Counted from the first letter of the stretch, positions 17,452 to 26,925 are shown. The stretch is 64,000 nucleotides of DNA from Gammaproteobacteria bacterium (GCA_018661465.1 JABJIC010000015.1:124001-188000); one strand, 5' to 3'. Notes: generated by a model from the letters alone, not told the origin. Program-made: numbers and translations.

Positions 17452-19815
17452 TTAGTCTGGCAAGCTATAAGCCATTACATAACCACCCGGTGCTTCTTCA
17501 TCATCCGTCCCATCATCAACGGCTGCCTCAAGTGACAGACCTCCACCACCATCTGGAACAGTAACAATCACATACTGCTTGCCGGTTGCTGGGCTGACAT
17601 AGGACATCGGCGTTGCCGTGGATGAACCTGGCAGAGAATCTGTCCACACCTCTTCACCGGTAAATAAATCAACTGCTCGGAAGGTGCTATCCACAACACC
17701 GCCATTGAATATCAAACCGCCGCCAGTTACTGCAGAACCTGCGTTATAGAACATACCCATCTGTAGAGGTAACCCACTGGGAATCCCCAGAGGACCCTGT
17801 TCTTTAGCTGTGCCGAATGGGCGTCTCCAGAGAATTTCCTGTGATGCCAAATCAACTACAGCCAGCTCTCCATAAGGTGGCTTCAGACAAGGAGCAAAAA
17901 TCGGAGACAGAAAGAAAAAAGAATACACTCCATAAGGAGTTCCTGATTGTGCTCCACCGATGCCAAACTGCGTGCTGTCTGTTACTTCATCACGGGGAAT
18001 AAGCCTTACCACTGATGGATTGTGCATGGTGTTAACCACCATCAGATGATTCACCTCATCCACAGCAACACTTCCCCAGTTCATGCCCCCAGCAACTCCG
18101 GGGTAATACAGCGAACCGTACCCTGTCGTAGGAGGAGTCAGGGGTCCCTCATAGCGCATGCGTTTGAATTGTAATCTACAGGCGGCGTGATCGAATGGCG
18201 TAATGCCCCACATGTCTGCCTCTGTCAGTGTCTCGCGCCCGAACGAAGGCATGCCCACCGAGAATGGTTGTGTGGGTACTGTGTATTCCTCTGGTATGTC
18301 AGTCTGGGGAGTCGCGATTTCGGCGACCTCAGTAATTGGCTCACCGGTTTCACGATCGAGTAAAAATATTTCCGCGCGCTTGGTGGGAACGATTACTGCC
18401 TTACGTACAACACCATTTACGGGAATATCTACCAGAGTGGGTTGTGAGGGAACATCATAATCCCAGATATCATGGTGAGTAGTTTGAAATGACCAGCGTA
18501 CTCTGCCGGTAGCTGCATCCAAAGCAACGATGGAACTTGCGTACTGATCCATAGCCTCGCTGCGGTGACCACCGAAATAATCTGGCGTACCATTTCCTGT
18601 CGGCACATAGATCAGACCGAGTTCTTCATCGGCGCTAGTTAGACTCCAAACATTCGGTGTTCCACGGGTGTAGTTGTCGCCCTCTGGCGGCAAACCGCTT
18701 CTATCCTCGCGACCCATATCCCAGGCCCAAACAAGTTCGCCGGTGAGAGGATTGAAACCGCGCACCACACCTGAAGGTTCTTCGGTCATCTGGTTGTCCA
18801 AAACCCAGCCACCTAGCACAAGAACGTCATTGGAAATGGTTGGCGGTGAAGTCACGAAATAGAAACCAGGGATAACCTCACCCATACCCGCCAACAAACT
18901 AATCTCTCCATTAACGCCGAAGTCACTACAAGGCCGGCCAGTTTCCTTATCAACAGCAATTAGTCTCGCGTCTGTGGTGGCGGTGAAAATACGTTCGGCA
19001 CAGTCTGCCGATGGGTTTGAGTCAGGCACATCGTAGTAAGTGACGCCGCGGCAGGTATCCCAAAATCCAATTTTTGGTGATTGTAGATCTGGGTCGAAAC
19101 GCCAGCGCTCTTCACCGGTATCGGGATCGAGAGATAGGATGATGTTCTGTCCAGTACAGAGGTAGAGACCATCTCCAACCTGAATAGGTGTTCCCTTGAA
19201 TTCGCCAGGAACCCCGGTACGAATCTCCCAGGCTTTCTCTAGCTGAGCAACATTGTCCACATTGATCTGGTCTGCTGCTGCAAAACGAGTTCCGGTTTTG
19301 GATGAACCGTAATTGCGCCACTCGCCACTGGGGTTGTTGGCTTGCCCCGTCCCTGCTGCACTCGGCGTGCCCACATCATAGCTTCCGCTGGTGAGTAATA
19401 GTGCGATGGCCAAAATAGTAGATGCACTCAATACCATTTTCGCTGGCAGCTGATCGAGTAAGGGTAAAGGTTCCGCCTGTTGCAGTCCGCGACGTACTCT
19501 GGGAATGACAAACCAGAGCCCTAGCACGGTGAACATTGCGACTCGCGGCATCAGTGCCCAGGCATCCAATCCTGCTTCATATAATGCCCAGAGATAGGTA
19601 ATGGCCAGAAAGATGCCATAGAGTTTCGCTCCCCGATCATCGCCTCTAAACAGCAGGACACTAACGGCAACAAGAGTGATACCAGCGAGAAGATAGTAGA
19701 ACGAACCCCCTGCTTGAATTAGTGGCAGCCCTTGGAGAACAAGCAAAACGCCAATGAGGCCAATCACTACGGAAAGAAAACGGGGTTTAGGATAGGAACG
19801 GGATGATTCAGACAA
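17452..19815 (-). CDS. membrane-bound PQQ dehydrogenase (glucose/quinate/shikimate type)
   Basis: 787 residues, close to E. coli Gcd (796). A TTG start at 19815 has AAGGAG at good spacing. Five N-terminal membrane helices occupy about residues 12-150. The periplasmic propeller follows (GEWRNYGSSKTGTRFAAADQIN...). Family motifs include DTCRGVTYYD, TTDARLIAVD, and HHDIWDYDVPSQPTL, the region of the catalytic His/Asp of membrane glucose dehydrogenase. A Pro-rich section with FGRETLTEADMWGITPFD and the closing GGGLIFNGGVVDSTFRAVD are also typical. It oxidises an aldose or cyclic polyol on the periplasmic face and reduces ubiquinone. The sugar cannot be decided from sequence. No pqq synthesis genes are in this window. 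Confidence 0.93.
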   Translation of the reverse strand: MSESSRSYPKPRFLSVVIGLIGVLLVLQGLPLIQAGGSFYYLLAGITLVAVSVLLFRGDDRGAKLYGIFLAITYLWALYEAGLDAWALMPRVAMFTVLGLWFVIPRVRRGLQQAEPLPLLDQLPAKMVLSASTILAIALLLTSGSYDVGTPSAAGTGQANNPSGEWRNYGSSKTGTRFAAADQINVDNVAQLEKAWEIRTGVPGEFKGTPIQVGDGLYLCTGQNIILSLDPDTGEERWRFDPDLQSPKIGFWDTCRGVTYYDVPDSNPSADCAERIFTATTDARLIAVDKETGRPCSDFGVNGEISLLAGMGEVIPGFYFVTSPPTISNDVLVLGGWVLDNQMTEEPSGVVRGFNPLTGELVWAWDMGREDRSGLPPEGDNYTRGTPNVWSLTSADEELGLIYVPTGNGTPDYFGGHRSEAMDQYASSIVALDAATGRVRWSFQTTHHDIWDYDVPSQPTLVDIPVNGVVRKAVIVPTKRAEIFLLDRETGEPITEVAEIATPQTDIPEEYTVPTQPFSVGMPSFGRETLTEADMWGITPFDHAACRLQFKRMRYEGPLTPPTTGYGSLYYPGVAGGMNWGSVAVDEVNHLMVVNTMHNPSVVRLIPRDEVTDSTQFGIGGAQSGTPYGVYSFFFLSPIFAPCLKPPYGELAVVDLASQEILWRRPFGTAKEQGPLGIPSGLPLQMGMFYNAGSAVTGGGLIFNGGVVDSTFRAVDLFTGEEVWTDSLPGSSTATPMSYVSPATGKQYVIVTVPDGGGGLSLEAAVDDGTDDEEAPGGYVMAYSLPD

Positions 19816-19955
19816 GAGACACTCCTTTCTACATGTACAGTATTTCGATCATCATCTCATAAATTGGCTCAGCTGGAACTCCCCTTTTGTGGGCAACTCC
19901 AGGCAATGAATAAACAATCAATGGAACTTAAGATCAAAGGGGTAAGGGGTAAGAG

Positions 19956-20921
19956 CTAAGGTCTAAGTACTTTCAGCTGTTCGTCATCGATAATTTCGAG
20001 TAGCTGTATATCTCCGCCGTAGGCACGGGACATGCCAACATCAATTGCCCACAATTTGTCATTACATCGCGAAGTAATTTCTCGATGGACTGTATGAGCC
20101 ACAATCATTCTTTCTGCGCCGAGTATGTTAAGGGATTCCTCTAACAGCTCACAATCATAAAAATCCACGTTGTAAGTAAGCTGCCGTGTCCACATCACTC
20201 CATCACCATTATCTACTCCTCTGGTAGAGTTCGGTTCTCTTCTATCTCCCATCAACCACTGACTAACTTCTTGGTTGATCCTGTCGATTCCATATTCCGC
20301 CCACCTCGGTAATACACCGGCATGAACATAGATAGTTTTGCCTAGCTTCAGAACAGCTGGAAATTCTGCAATTCTCCTGGCGTAGGGTCCGCCGGACATC
20401 AGTGCCGCGCCTCTTGCTCTCTGTTCCGGGGGAAGACGTTGAAGACGGGGGTCTTCCAAATCCAAACCTTCCATGTCTTCGAACGCGGAGAAAGGACTGC
20501 GCCCTACTGCCTGGTTATCAACTCGTCCTCCGAAGACTTCATGATTTCCGATGAGGTTATGTACCTTGCCTCCGCCTTGTTCTGCTTTCTCACGAATATC
20601 GAACATGAAATCCAACACCTGACGATCGTCATCGCTACGGCCGATAAAATCTCCGAGCTGAACCACCGTCAATGCCTGACCTATCCACTCCCCCTCTTCG
20701 TTAATCGCACCGGCAAGCTGAAAGGCCTTTCGCGTTACTCCGATATCAGCATGCAAATCGCCTATCACAACTATTCTATTGTTATTCACATCAGTTTTGA
20801 TGGCGCTAGCGCTGCTGTCACTACTATTCGCGTCCGCGCTCTCACTTGGTTGGCAAGCAATAGACAATGAACAAAGTAGAATAAGCAGGATGCTTTTTAC
20901 AAAAGAATTATGGCTATGCAT
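19956..20921 (-). CDS. Shewanella-like metallophosphatase lipoprotein
   Basis: 321 residues. A lipoprotein signal ends at LSIAC (Cys about 23). Calcineurin-like motifs follow in order: VVIGDLHAD (about 50-58), QLGDFIGRS, LIGNHEVFGG, YVHAGVLPRW and IVAHTVHREITSRC, ending with DVGMSRAYGGD. The GDLHAD and DVGMSRAYGG elements are hallmarks of Shewanella-like (SLP) PPP-family phosphatases. These enzymes use two metal ions and can dephosphorylate phosphotyrosine peptides. The lipobox places it in the envelope, so its substrates are extracytoplasmic. It lies 140 bp upstream of the PQQ dehydrogenase gene on the same strand. Confidence 0.88.
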   Translation of the reverse strand: MHSHNSFVKSILLILLCSLSIACQPSESADANSSDSSASAIKTDVNNNRIVVIGDLHADIGVTRKAFQLAGAINEEGEWIGQALTVVQLGDFIGRSDDDRQVLDFMFDIREKAEQGGGKVHNLIGNHEVFGGRVDNQAVGRSPFSAFEDMEGLDLEDPRLQRLPPEQRARGAALMSGGPYARRIAEFPAVLKLGKTIYVHAGVLPRWAEYGIDRINQEVSQWLMGDRREPNSTRGVDNGDGVMWTRQLTYNVDFYDCELLEESLNILGAERMIVAHTVHREITSRCNDKLWAIDVGMSRAYGGDIQLLEIIDDEQLKVLRP

Positions 20922-21104
20922 TTTGGTGATCGATCCTCTCTTGGGGCTTTGCCAAGGTGTGTGTCAACTATTGGAATGACTATTACGTTTCTTGCTCACT
21001 CAGGCCCTTCAGCATCTGACCTTGCATTCCAGATTACAAGACGAATGACATAATTCAGGGATAATACGAGTGTCTGAGCCAATCGTGCAAAGAAATACTA
21101 CGAT

Positions 21105-21115
21105 ATTGTCACAAT
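21105..21115. promoter_or_regulatory. 11-bp palindrome upstream of the VTC operon
   Basis: ATTGT-C-ACAAT lies about 100 bp before the VTC-domain start, in an AT-rich section with a CATAAT box 9 bp further on. Its arms are the same as those of the GntR-operon palindrome at 14261-14273, though the spacer differs. It could be an operator; the function is unproven. Confidence 0.3.
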
Positions 21116-21216
21116 AATGTCATAATGCCTGCGTATTCGAACCTTGTCGCCTCTTTATTGAGCATCGAAATTGTTGAGGGCGACCTAGGGTTCAGCGAGC
21201 AGAAGGAGTGGCTCTT

Positions 21217-22032
21217 TTGACACTAATTAGCGGCAATGCAAACAGCAGTTTGACAGAAACGGCGAGCGCGCTACACCGTTTCAATCGCTATGAAATCAAA
21301 TATCTAATGCAAGAGTCGGATATTCCTGATTTTCGCCATCGGCTCCAGGAACGAATGCTTGCCGACTCCCACCAAAAGAACAATGAGTCTACCCGCGTTT
21401 CCAGCCTCTACTATGACACAAAAGATCTACGCTGTTACTGGGAGAAAATAGAGGGACTGAGATTCAGACGCAAATTGCGCATTCGCATCTATGGAGAGCC
21501 GTTTTCAATAAATGACGACAGCCTGGCATTTGTCGAGATCAAGCAGAGAGTCAACCGGGTTACTCAGAAGCGACGTATTCCGCTTAGCTATGCTGACGCC
21601 AGAATATTGTGTGACAAAAGAGAGAATCCGGAACACGCCAATGCTCGCCCGGAATTCGTGAACGAAATTCTAAGCTTTTCGGAAACCTTGAATTTGCAGC
21701 CAACTGCAATCACAAGTTACCACCGGGAAGCATTTATCGGCACCGATGCCGACAATGGCGTAAGAGTAACCATCGATCATCGAGTTCGGGGAAGAAACAA
21801 GGATTTCTATTTAGGCGCTGACAGTACCAACCAATTCATAATCCCCCCGCACCTGGCAATCGTTGAATTGAAAGCCAATGACCGAGTGCCCTCCTGGTTT
21901 ACTGATTTAGCCGCTCAACAAAACCTTAGCACTGTGAGAATATCAAAATACTGCCAATCGATTGAATCGCATGAGATGGGCGCAAGAGCACAGCAGCACC
22001 GAAGAGAATTTCCAGAAGAAGTTGAGAGATAA
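21217..22032 (+). CDS. VTC-domain protein (polyphosphate polymerase-like)
   Basis: About 271 residues. The TTG at 21217 is preferred because AAGGAG (21203-21208) sits eight bases upstream; GTG 21208 overlaps that site. The fold is the VTC4-like tunnel domain of the CYTH/TTM superfamily. It shows FNRYEIKYLM at the entry, then SSLYYDTKDLRCYWEKIEGLRFRRKLRIRIYG, FVEIKQRV, and a late FIIPPHLAIVELKAND with the metal-binding glutamate. Basic residues (R, K) line these strands as expected for phosphate binding. Yeast VTC4 makes polyphosphate from ATP. Bacterial relatives commonly sit beside DUF4956 and CotH genes, exactly as here. Activity in bacteria is inferred. Confidence 0.88.
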   Translation: MTLISGNANSSLTETASALHRFNRYEIKYLMQESDIPDFRHRLQERMLADSHQKNNESTRVSSLYYDTKDLRCYWEKIEGLRFRRKLRIRIYGEPFSINDDSLAFVEIKQRVNRVTQKRRIPLSYADARILCDKRENPEHANARPEFVNEILSFSETLNLQPTAITSYHREAFIGTDADNGVRVTIDHRVRGRNKDFYLGADSTNQFIIPPHLAIVELKANDRVPSWFTDLAAQQNLSTVRISKYCQSIESHEMGARAQQHRREFPEEVER

Positions 22033-22079
22033 ATATTTAAAAAAACCAGCAGGAACTAATAAAAACAAGAGGTATAACA

Positions 22080-22757
22080 ATGAATTTCGAAGTCACTGAT
22101 TTATCGGGCACATTTAGCACACTCGATGTAATTTTCACGCTAACACTCTCCTTTTTACTTTCCATGATCATTTGTAGTGTCTACAAAGCGACTCATCAGA
22201 ATGTTTCCTATAGTCAATCCTTTGTGCAGACGCTGGTTGTGGTGTGCATGGTGATCGGAGTGATTATGCTTATTGTTGGCTCAAACATAGCTCGCGCTTT
22301 TGCGTTGGTTGGTGCGCTCTCGGTGGTTCGATTTCGAAATGCCTTAAAGGAAACCCGCGATGTCGGCTTTATCTTTTTGGTAATGGCGGTTGGCATGGCG
22401 ACTGGTACACGATTCTATGTGCTGGCAGTAGCTGCAACTGTTGCGATCTGCGCAGTGATAATTTTATTGAACCGCTTCAATGCTTTCGCTAGCGACGTTC
22501 ATCGACAAGTTGTAAAAGTGGAAGTACCTCCGGAAGGTGACTTCGATGCCTTGGTAGAAGACGTACTAGTGAAGATGACAAAAGGGTTTGAGCTTGTAAG
22601 CACTGAAACCATCCGTTCAGGAGCGCTACTCGAATTGTTCTACACGGTGGAGATGAAGAAAGATTCCAAACCCAAGGAATTGGTCGATGCTCTTTCCGCA
22701 GTGAATACAGGGCAACGAGTTACTGTTCTTAGCGGATATGATCAAACAGATTTGTAG
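22080..22757 (+). CDS. DUF4956 membrane protein
   Basis: 225 residues with four hydrophobic helices in the first 140 (about 18-38, 48-70, 76-90, 102-130). The DUF4956 signature FALVGALSVVRFRNALKETRDVGFIF lies between them. The soluble C-terminal part (about 145-225) has an ACT/ferredoxin-like alternation of strands and helices. AGAGGT precedes the ATG. The family travels with VTC-domain and CotH proteins and is thought to be their membrane partner. The charged RFRNALKETRD loop is its most conserved element. Confidence 0.88.
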   Translation: MNFEVTDLSGTFSTLDVIFTLTLSFLLSMIICSVYKATHQNVSYSQSFVQTLVVVCMVIGVIMLIVGSNIARAFALVGALSVVRFRNALKETRDVGFIFLVMAVGMATGTRFYVLAVAATVAICAVIILLNRFNAFASDVHRQVVKVEVPPEGDFDALVEDVLVKMTKGFELVSTETIRSGALLELFYTVEMKKDSKPKELVDALSAVNTGQRVTVLSGYDQTDL

Positions 22758-22793
22758 CAAACCCCATTTCAACCCAGATAAGAGGGTAGAGCG

Positions 22794-24569
22794 ATGACAA
22801 ACGAACAATCTCAAGTTATACCAAAGCGGTCGTGGTGGAATCGAACAGTTCCTGTTCGCGTTCGTCAGAACATCCGCATGATTGTTGGATCTGTTGTCGC
22901 TCTGGGGCTTACCGGCGCCCTACTGGGCTCAGTACAAATCCGTCCCATTGTTTTCTCGCAGGGAGAGATGCTGCCAACTGTTACTCATAATATTGTGGGT
23001 ACAGTGGATCTTTTTGATCATTCAGTGTCGCATTCCATAGCTATCGAAATTGACGATCTGGCCTATGATCGAATGATGTCTGACCTTCAACGACTCCAGG
23101 AAAAAACCTTTGTTGAGGTGGATATGACTATCGATGGAACTTTCATTCCTTCGGTGGCGGTCAGGCTAAAAGGTAATTCAACTTTGGGGGGCATTAGGAG
23201 AGGAGGGGCCCCGCCACCTGATCCGGACGAAGTAGCTCCCGGTGATGAAACTCCCGAATCTGACACACCTGCGGATGCGGTTGCAGATTCTGACACTCCC
23301 AGTCTTCCCGGTGTAGAGCTAGCCGAATTAAGTGACTCTGATGCGAATACGGTCGCAACAAGCGAAAGTGGCGACGAAGCAACTGAGGCAGATGAGCCTC
23401 CGCCTGACCCGCTGATGGCAAGATTGCGCAGCTACATGGGAGGCGCTACTGAGGATGACCCTGTAACTCTGCCTTTGTTGATAAGTTTCGATGAGTACTT
23501 TCCGGGTAGAGGATATCAAGGCAGGACAGAGCTTTCTCTGAGACCGGTGGCCGGTGGTGGAGCAAGCCTCAATGAGGCGTTGTCATTACAATTGATAGAA
23601 GATTCAGGCCAAGTAAGTCAGAAATACACTTGGGTTAGTTTCACTATGAACGGATCCGATACCATGTCCCGATTGGTTCTGGAAAACCCCAATCAGAATT
23701 ACGCTGCTTCTCTTGGTTTGGGGAGAGGCGTGCTCTACAAATCGCAGAATGGAAACGAATCTATCTATCGCGGAAACGATCCAGTCCTCTATGCAGAGGA
23801 TATTCTGCAGCTAAGCGCGATTGGCATGAGAGACATTAGCCCGGTTATCAGATTCCAGGAGTGGACCGATAATTCCAGCGATGAAGAGTTCGACGCTGAA
23901 CTCAATGACTGGCTGGATGTTCCCAGCTTTGCTCGCTATGTTGCAACTCAGGAACTCACCGGAAATTTTGATGATATGGCAGGACCCGGTAGAAATTATC
24001 TGCTGTGGTGGGATCTCGAAGTCGAAAAATTCACCGTCATTACCTGGGACATGAATCTTGCAATGATGGGTTTCGGAAGAGTTTTCTATGAACGAATTAG
24101 CGCTGCTCGAAAAGATGCGTTTGCAGCGCGACGGGGTTTATTACCTGTTGTTGAAACAGTTGAAACAGCTGAAACAGTTGAGACACCAGCTGCAGATGAA
24201 CCAGTCGAAACTACTGAAACAATTACCGAGCCCGAGAATACAGAAGAAGCTACCACGGAAATCGCCAGTGCCGAGAACGGTGAAGATGGCGAAGACGGCG
24301 AAGATGAAGAAGAATATGACGGACCACCTGGCAGAGGCCTTACAATAGGACATACTCTAAAAGATAGATTCACAGCAAGTCCCGCATTTGAAGCTGAACT
24401 TCAGAGAGCGAGAGAAGAATTGTTTGAGCTGTGGTATGAAAGCGGACACGCTGTCGATTTAGTAAATGAGTTGCGAGAAATAGTTCCGATCACGGACAGG
24501 CTTACTGAAGAAATGATCGCAGACCAATCTGCCAAATTGATCGAAACTATCAACAACAAGTCTCTCTAA
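22794..24569 (+). CDS. CotH-kinase family protein with acidic insertions
   Basis: 591 residues. One N-terminal membrane segment lies at about 26-50, so the rest is probably extracytoplasmic. The CotH domain begins with VSHSIAIEIDDLAYDRMM and VAVRLKGNST (about 125). It continues through LVLENPNQNY with GVLYKSQNG and ends at NYLLWWDLEVEKFTVITWDMNLAMMG, which has the acidic metal/catalytic residues. CotH proteins are atypical kinases that phosphorylate spore-coat or surface proteins. Two acidic, Pro/Thr/Glu-rich insertions (about residues 135-205 and 450-520) interrupt the domain and are coded by short tandem repeats. It is third in the VTC-DUF4956-CotH unit, 36 bp after DUF4956. Confidence 0.87.
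   Translation: MTNEQSQVIPKRSWWNRTVPVRVRQNIRMIVGSVVALGLTGALLGSVQIRPIVFSQGEMLPTVTHNIVGTVDLFDHSVSHSIAIEIDDLAYDRMMSDLQRLQEKTFVEVDMTIDGTFIPSVAVRLKGNSTLGGIRRGGAPPPDPDEVAPGDETPESDTPADAVADSDTPSLPGVELAELSDSDANTVATSESGDEATEADEPPPDPLMARLRSYMGGATEDDPVTLPLLISFDEYFPGRGYQGRTELSLRPVAGGGASLNEALSLQLIEDSGQVSQKYTWVSFTMNGSDTMSRLVLENPNQNYAASLGLGRGVLYKSQNGNESIYRGNDPVLYAEDILQLSAIGMRDISPVIRFQEWTDNSSDEEFDAELNDWLDVPSFARYVATQELTGNFDDMAGPGRNYLLWWDLEVEKFTVITWDMNLAMMGFGRVFYERISAARKDAFAARRGLLPVVETVETAETVETPAADEPVETTETITEPENTEEATTEIASAENGEDGEDGEDEEEYDGPPGRGLTIGHTLKDRFTASPAFEAELQRAREELFELWYESGHAVDLVNELREIVPITDRLTEEMIADQSAKLIETINNKSL
24150..24305 (+). repeat. 9-bp in-frame tandem repeats inside the CotH gene
   Basis: Four near-identical 9-mers of the GTTGAAACA type run from 24150 to 24185. 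Three GGCGAAGAT-type 9-mers run from 24279 to 24305. They code for VET/AET and GED repeats. Multiples of three keep the frame, so length variants would alter only the acidic linker. Confidence 0.8.
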
Positions 24570-24584
24570 AGAATTGCAGCGCCC

Positions 24585-25520
24585 TTAACGATTGGCGGCA
24601 TCTCTACCGAGCTCCAGAGCATTGGAGGTGCCAGCCGACAAACCCCCATCCAAGCCTACTGTAACGAATCGAAAACCTTCTGCGATTCGCTGTTCGACAG
24701 AACGAGAACTGGTGGTAATTGCACAGGGAATATTTGTCTCGATACATTTAGCGAGAACAGTTTGAATGGCTGCTTCCACTTGAGGAGCGGCAGCACTGGT
24801 ATAACCCATGTCGGTGCTCAAGTCTGAAGGTCCGATAAAGATCACGCCTACGCCAGGCACCGCCATAATTTCATCTAAATTTTCTACCCCTTCCGCTGTT
24901 TCGATCTGAATGATCGCTAACAATTCTCCCTGAGGATCGAGAGGCCAGACATCGGCGCGGGCATGATAGTCTCTCACGCCCCAATACCACACAGCATTTG
25001 ATGGATTGCGACCACGCAGACCCTTGGGCTCGTAGTCAGCAACACCATTGTATTGAGGGTATCGAGTGGCTCTTACCGCCATCTCTGCTTCGTCTGCGTT
25101 ATTTATGGAAGGAAACATTACACCGTAGGCGCCAACATCAAGAGCCTGCTTGGTTTGGGACAGCAGGTCTTCCTGACCTATAGCGGGAATGCGCACGAAG
25201 GGAACTACATCAGGTTGCAGATTACCCTTCTCCATGATTGAGCGCTTGTCAGTCATGCCCAACATGAACTCCCTGAGGCGTTCAATATTGAAAGGTGCAT
25301 GTTCCATGTCGATAATGATGAAGTCGAGACCTGACCTCGCCAAAGAACGAGCGTTATTAAGCGAATAATCGAATGACAGCAAACCGAACGCCGCCTGATC
25401 ATTTTCAAATAACTCAATGGCCTTATTGAGTCGAACTCCATCTTGCGCCGAGCTCATGAAAGCCTGAAGCGCGATGATGGAGACAAGGAGAACCTTTCCA
25501 AGTTTTACTATTATTCTCAT
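24585..25520 (-). CDS. exported HpcH/HpaI-family aldolase-like protein
   Basis: 311 residues. The first 25 residues form a typical Sec signal peptide (IVKLGKVLLVSIIALQAFMSSAQ). The rest is the HpcH/HpaI aldolase barrel: FGLLSFDYS, FIIIDMEHAPF with the metal-region acidic residues, then IQIETAEGVENLDEIMAVPGVGVIFIGPSDLSTDMG. That last part carries the conserved Glu and Asp that bind the divalent metal. Family members cleave 2-keto-4-hydroxy acids to pyruvate and an aldehyde, normally in the cytoplasm. An exported version is unusual. AAGGAAG precedes the ATG. It lies 77 bp downstream of a secreted NHL-propeller gene on the same strand. Confidence 0.85.
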   Translation of the reverse strand: MRIIVKLGKVLLVSIIALQAFMSSAQDGVRLNKAIELFENDQAAFGLLSFDYSLNNARSLARSGLDFIIIDMEHAPFNIERLREFMLGMTDKRSIMEKGNLQPDVVPFVRIPAIGQEDLLSQTKQALDVGAYGVMFPSINNADEAEMAVRATRYPQYNGVADYEPKGLRGRNPSNAVWYWGVRDYHARADVWPLDPQGELLAIIQIETAEGVENLDEIMAVPGVGVIFIGPSDLSTDMGYTSAAAPQVEAAIQTVLAKCIETNIPCAITTSSRSVEQRIAEGFRFVTVGLDGGLSAGTSNALELGRDAANR

Positions 25521-25597
25521 ATTGCTTCCTTGTCTCTTTCTGCGACTACTTATATCCCAAGCTAGTTAAATTCCAAGCTCTCTAGTTTTGAATCTTT

Positions 25598-26719
25598 CTA
25601 GTTTCCAACCCAGGGTGGCTCGATCAACAGCTCTGCATCAGAACCAGCCTTTGGAACAAACTTCTGTGTACGACCATACTGATTGTCGCCACCGTAAAGA
25701 TTGCCGTCTGGATCAACACTAAAAGTGTGAACTTCGATGTAACCATCTGGTAATTCCCTTGGGACTAACCAGGTGTATTTCAGATTGCCTTCAAAATCAA
25801 AGTTTACGAATCGTAGAGGTCCGAGGTCGGTTATCCAGAAATCATTTTCGTTAACTATAATATCCAACGGTAATGTCAAATCACCGATAGATCTCTCGAA
25901 TGCAAACTCCGCAGGATCATCTGTAGTTCTGAATACATTTACACGACCACCGGAACGGTCAAGAACGAGTACTCGTCCGTCTGGTCCTGCCGCCACTGCG
26001 TGAATAGTATTTGTTTGGCCAGGGCCTGAACCTTCACTACCGAACTCGCCCAGGTAATTCATGTCGTTATCCATGATCATGATGCGGTTATTGTCCAGAC
26101 CATCGGCAATCAGGATTCTGCCATCGGGAAGGAACGCAACATCTTGAGGTCGACCGAAATGAGTTTCGTCTTCGCCGCCTACAAGTTTCTCACCATAAGT
26201 TGCGAGCAGTTCGCTGCCGTCGTTTGAGAAAACATAGATCTGATGAAACGTTTCGTTAACCAACCAGATCTTACTATCCGGATCGTATGGACTGATGCGT
26301 ACACGGTGGGGACCAGGACCATCAGAGCCTTCACAGAGGTAATCCCACTGGGTCCATAGTTCCTGTACTTCACCATCTGCATTCAAAGTGTATAAGCAGT
26401 TCTGCCACACTCGACGAGTAGTATCTCTTAGTACGTTTAAACCCATGTCTCCTGCAAATCCCAAATAGTCATCAGGAATTGGAAAAGGCAGTACAGTCTC
26501 TCCGCGCTGGGCGATGATAATTCTATCCTTGGATTCAGCCCAAACTCCGGAGTTACCGCCGAAGGCAAAGCCTGGCTCGGCAAACGGCTTGTGCCACAAA
26601 GAAACTATGTCATATGGGCTTGGGCCGATGGGGCCTCGAGCATTGCCATTTTGAGCATAACTGGAAACTGAAAGAAGAATGGCCAGTGACACTGCCACTA
26701 GCTGAGTAAATTTGCGCAT
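25598..26719 (-). CDS. secreted NHL-repeat beta-propeller protein
   Basis: 373 residues from ATG 26719, which places a good signal peptide first (MRKFTQLVAVSLAILLSVSSYAQ). The in-frame start ten codons earlier would spoil it. Repeating units of the NHL/SMP-30 type are visible: FGRPQDVAFLPDGRILIADGLDNNR, NTIHAVAAGPDGRVLVLDRSGG and VHTFSVDPDGNLYGGDN. This architecture is shared with peptidylglycine-lyase-like and strictosidine-synthase-like propellers. Without a conserved metal site that I can identify, the role is open. It is the first gene of a pair with the exported aldolase. Confidence 0.82.
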   Translation of the reverse strand: MRKFTQLVAVSLAILLSVSSYAQNGNARGPIGPSPYDIVSLWHKPFAEPGFAFGGNSGVWAESKDRIIIAQRGETVLPFPIPDDYLGFAGDMGLNVLRDTTRRVWQNCLYTLNADGEVQELWTQWDYLCEGSDGPGPHRVRISPYDPDSKIWLVNETFHQIYVFSNDGSELLATYGEKLVGGEDETHFGRPQDVAFLPDGRILIADGLDNNRIMIMDNDMNYLGEFGSEGSGPGQTNTIHAVAAGPDGRVLVLDRSGGRVNVFRTTDDPAEFAFERSIGDLTLPLDIIVNENDFWITDLGPLRFVNFDFEGNLKYTWLVPRELPDGYIEVHTFSVDPDGNLYGGDNQYGRTQKFVPKAGSDAELLIEPPWVGN

Positions 26720-26925
26720 ATCGGAACGACCTCTATAGACTGACGCCAATGGCCAGCATTAATTGAACTGTCCCTATCATGACAAATAAACGATGGAAGA
26801 TTCAACAATCTTGAGAAAAACTACAACTTATTGCATTTTCGAGGGGATTGGGGCTAATTTTCTACGCCAAAATCAACCCGAATAGAACCAAGCAGATAGT
26901 ATATCTTTTCTACTATATCAACGAG

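Noticed and set aside
24088..24348. Lysine/leucine-rich frame inside the CotH gene
   Set aside because: A frame-shifted reading of the 9-bp repeats in CotH; the repeats explain its odd composition.
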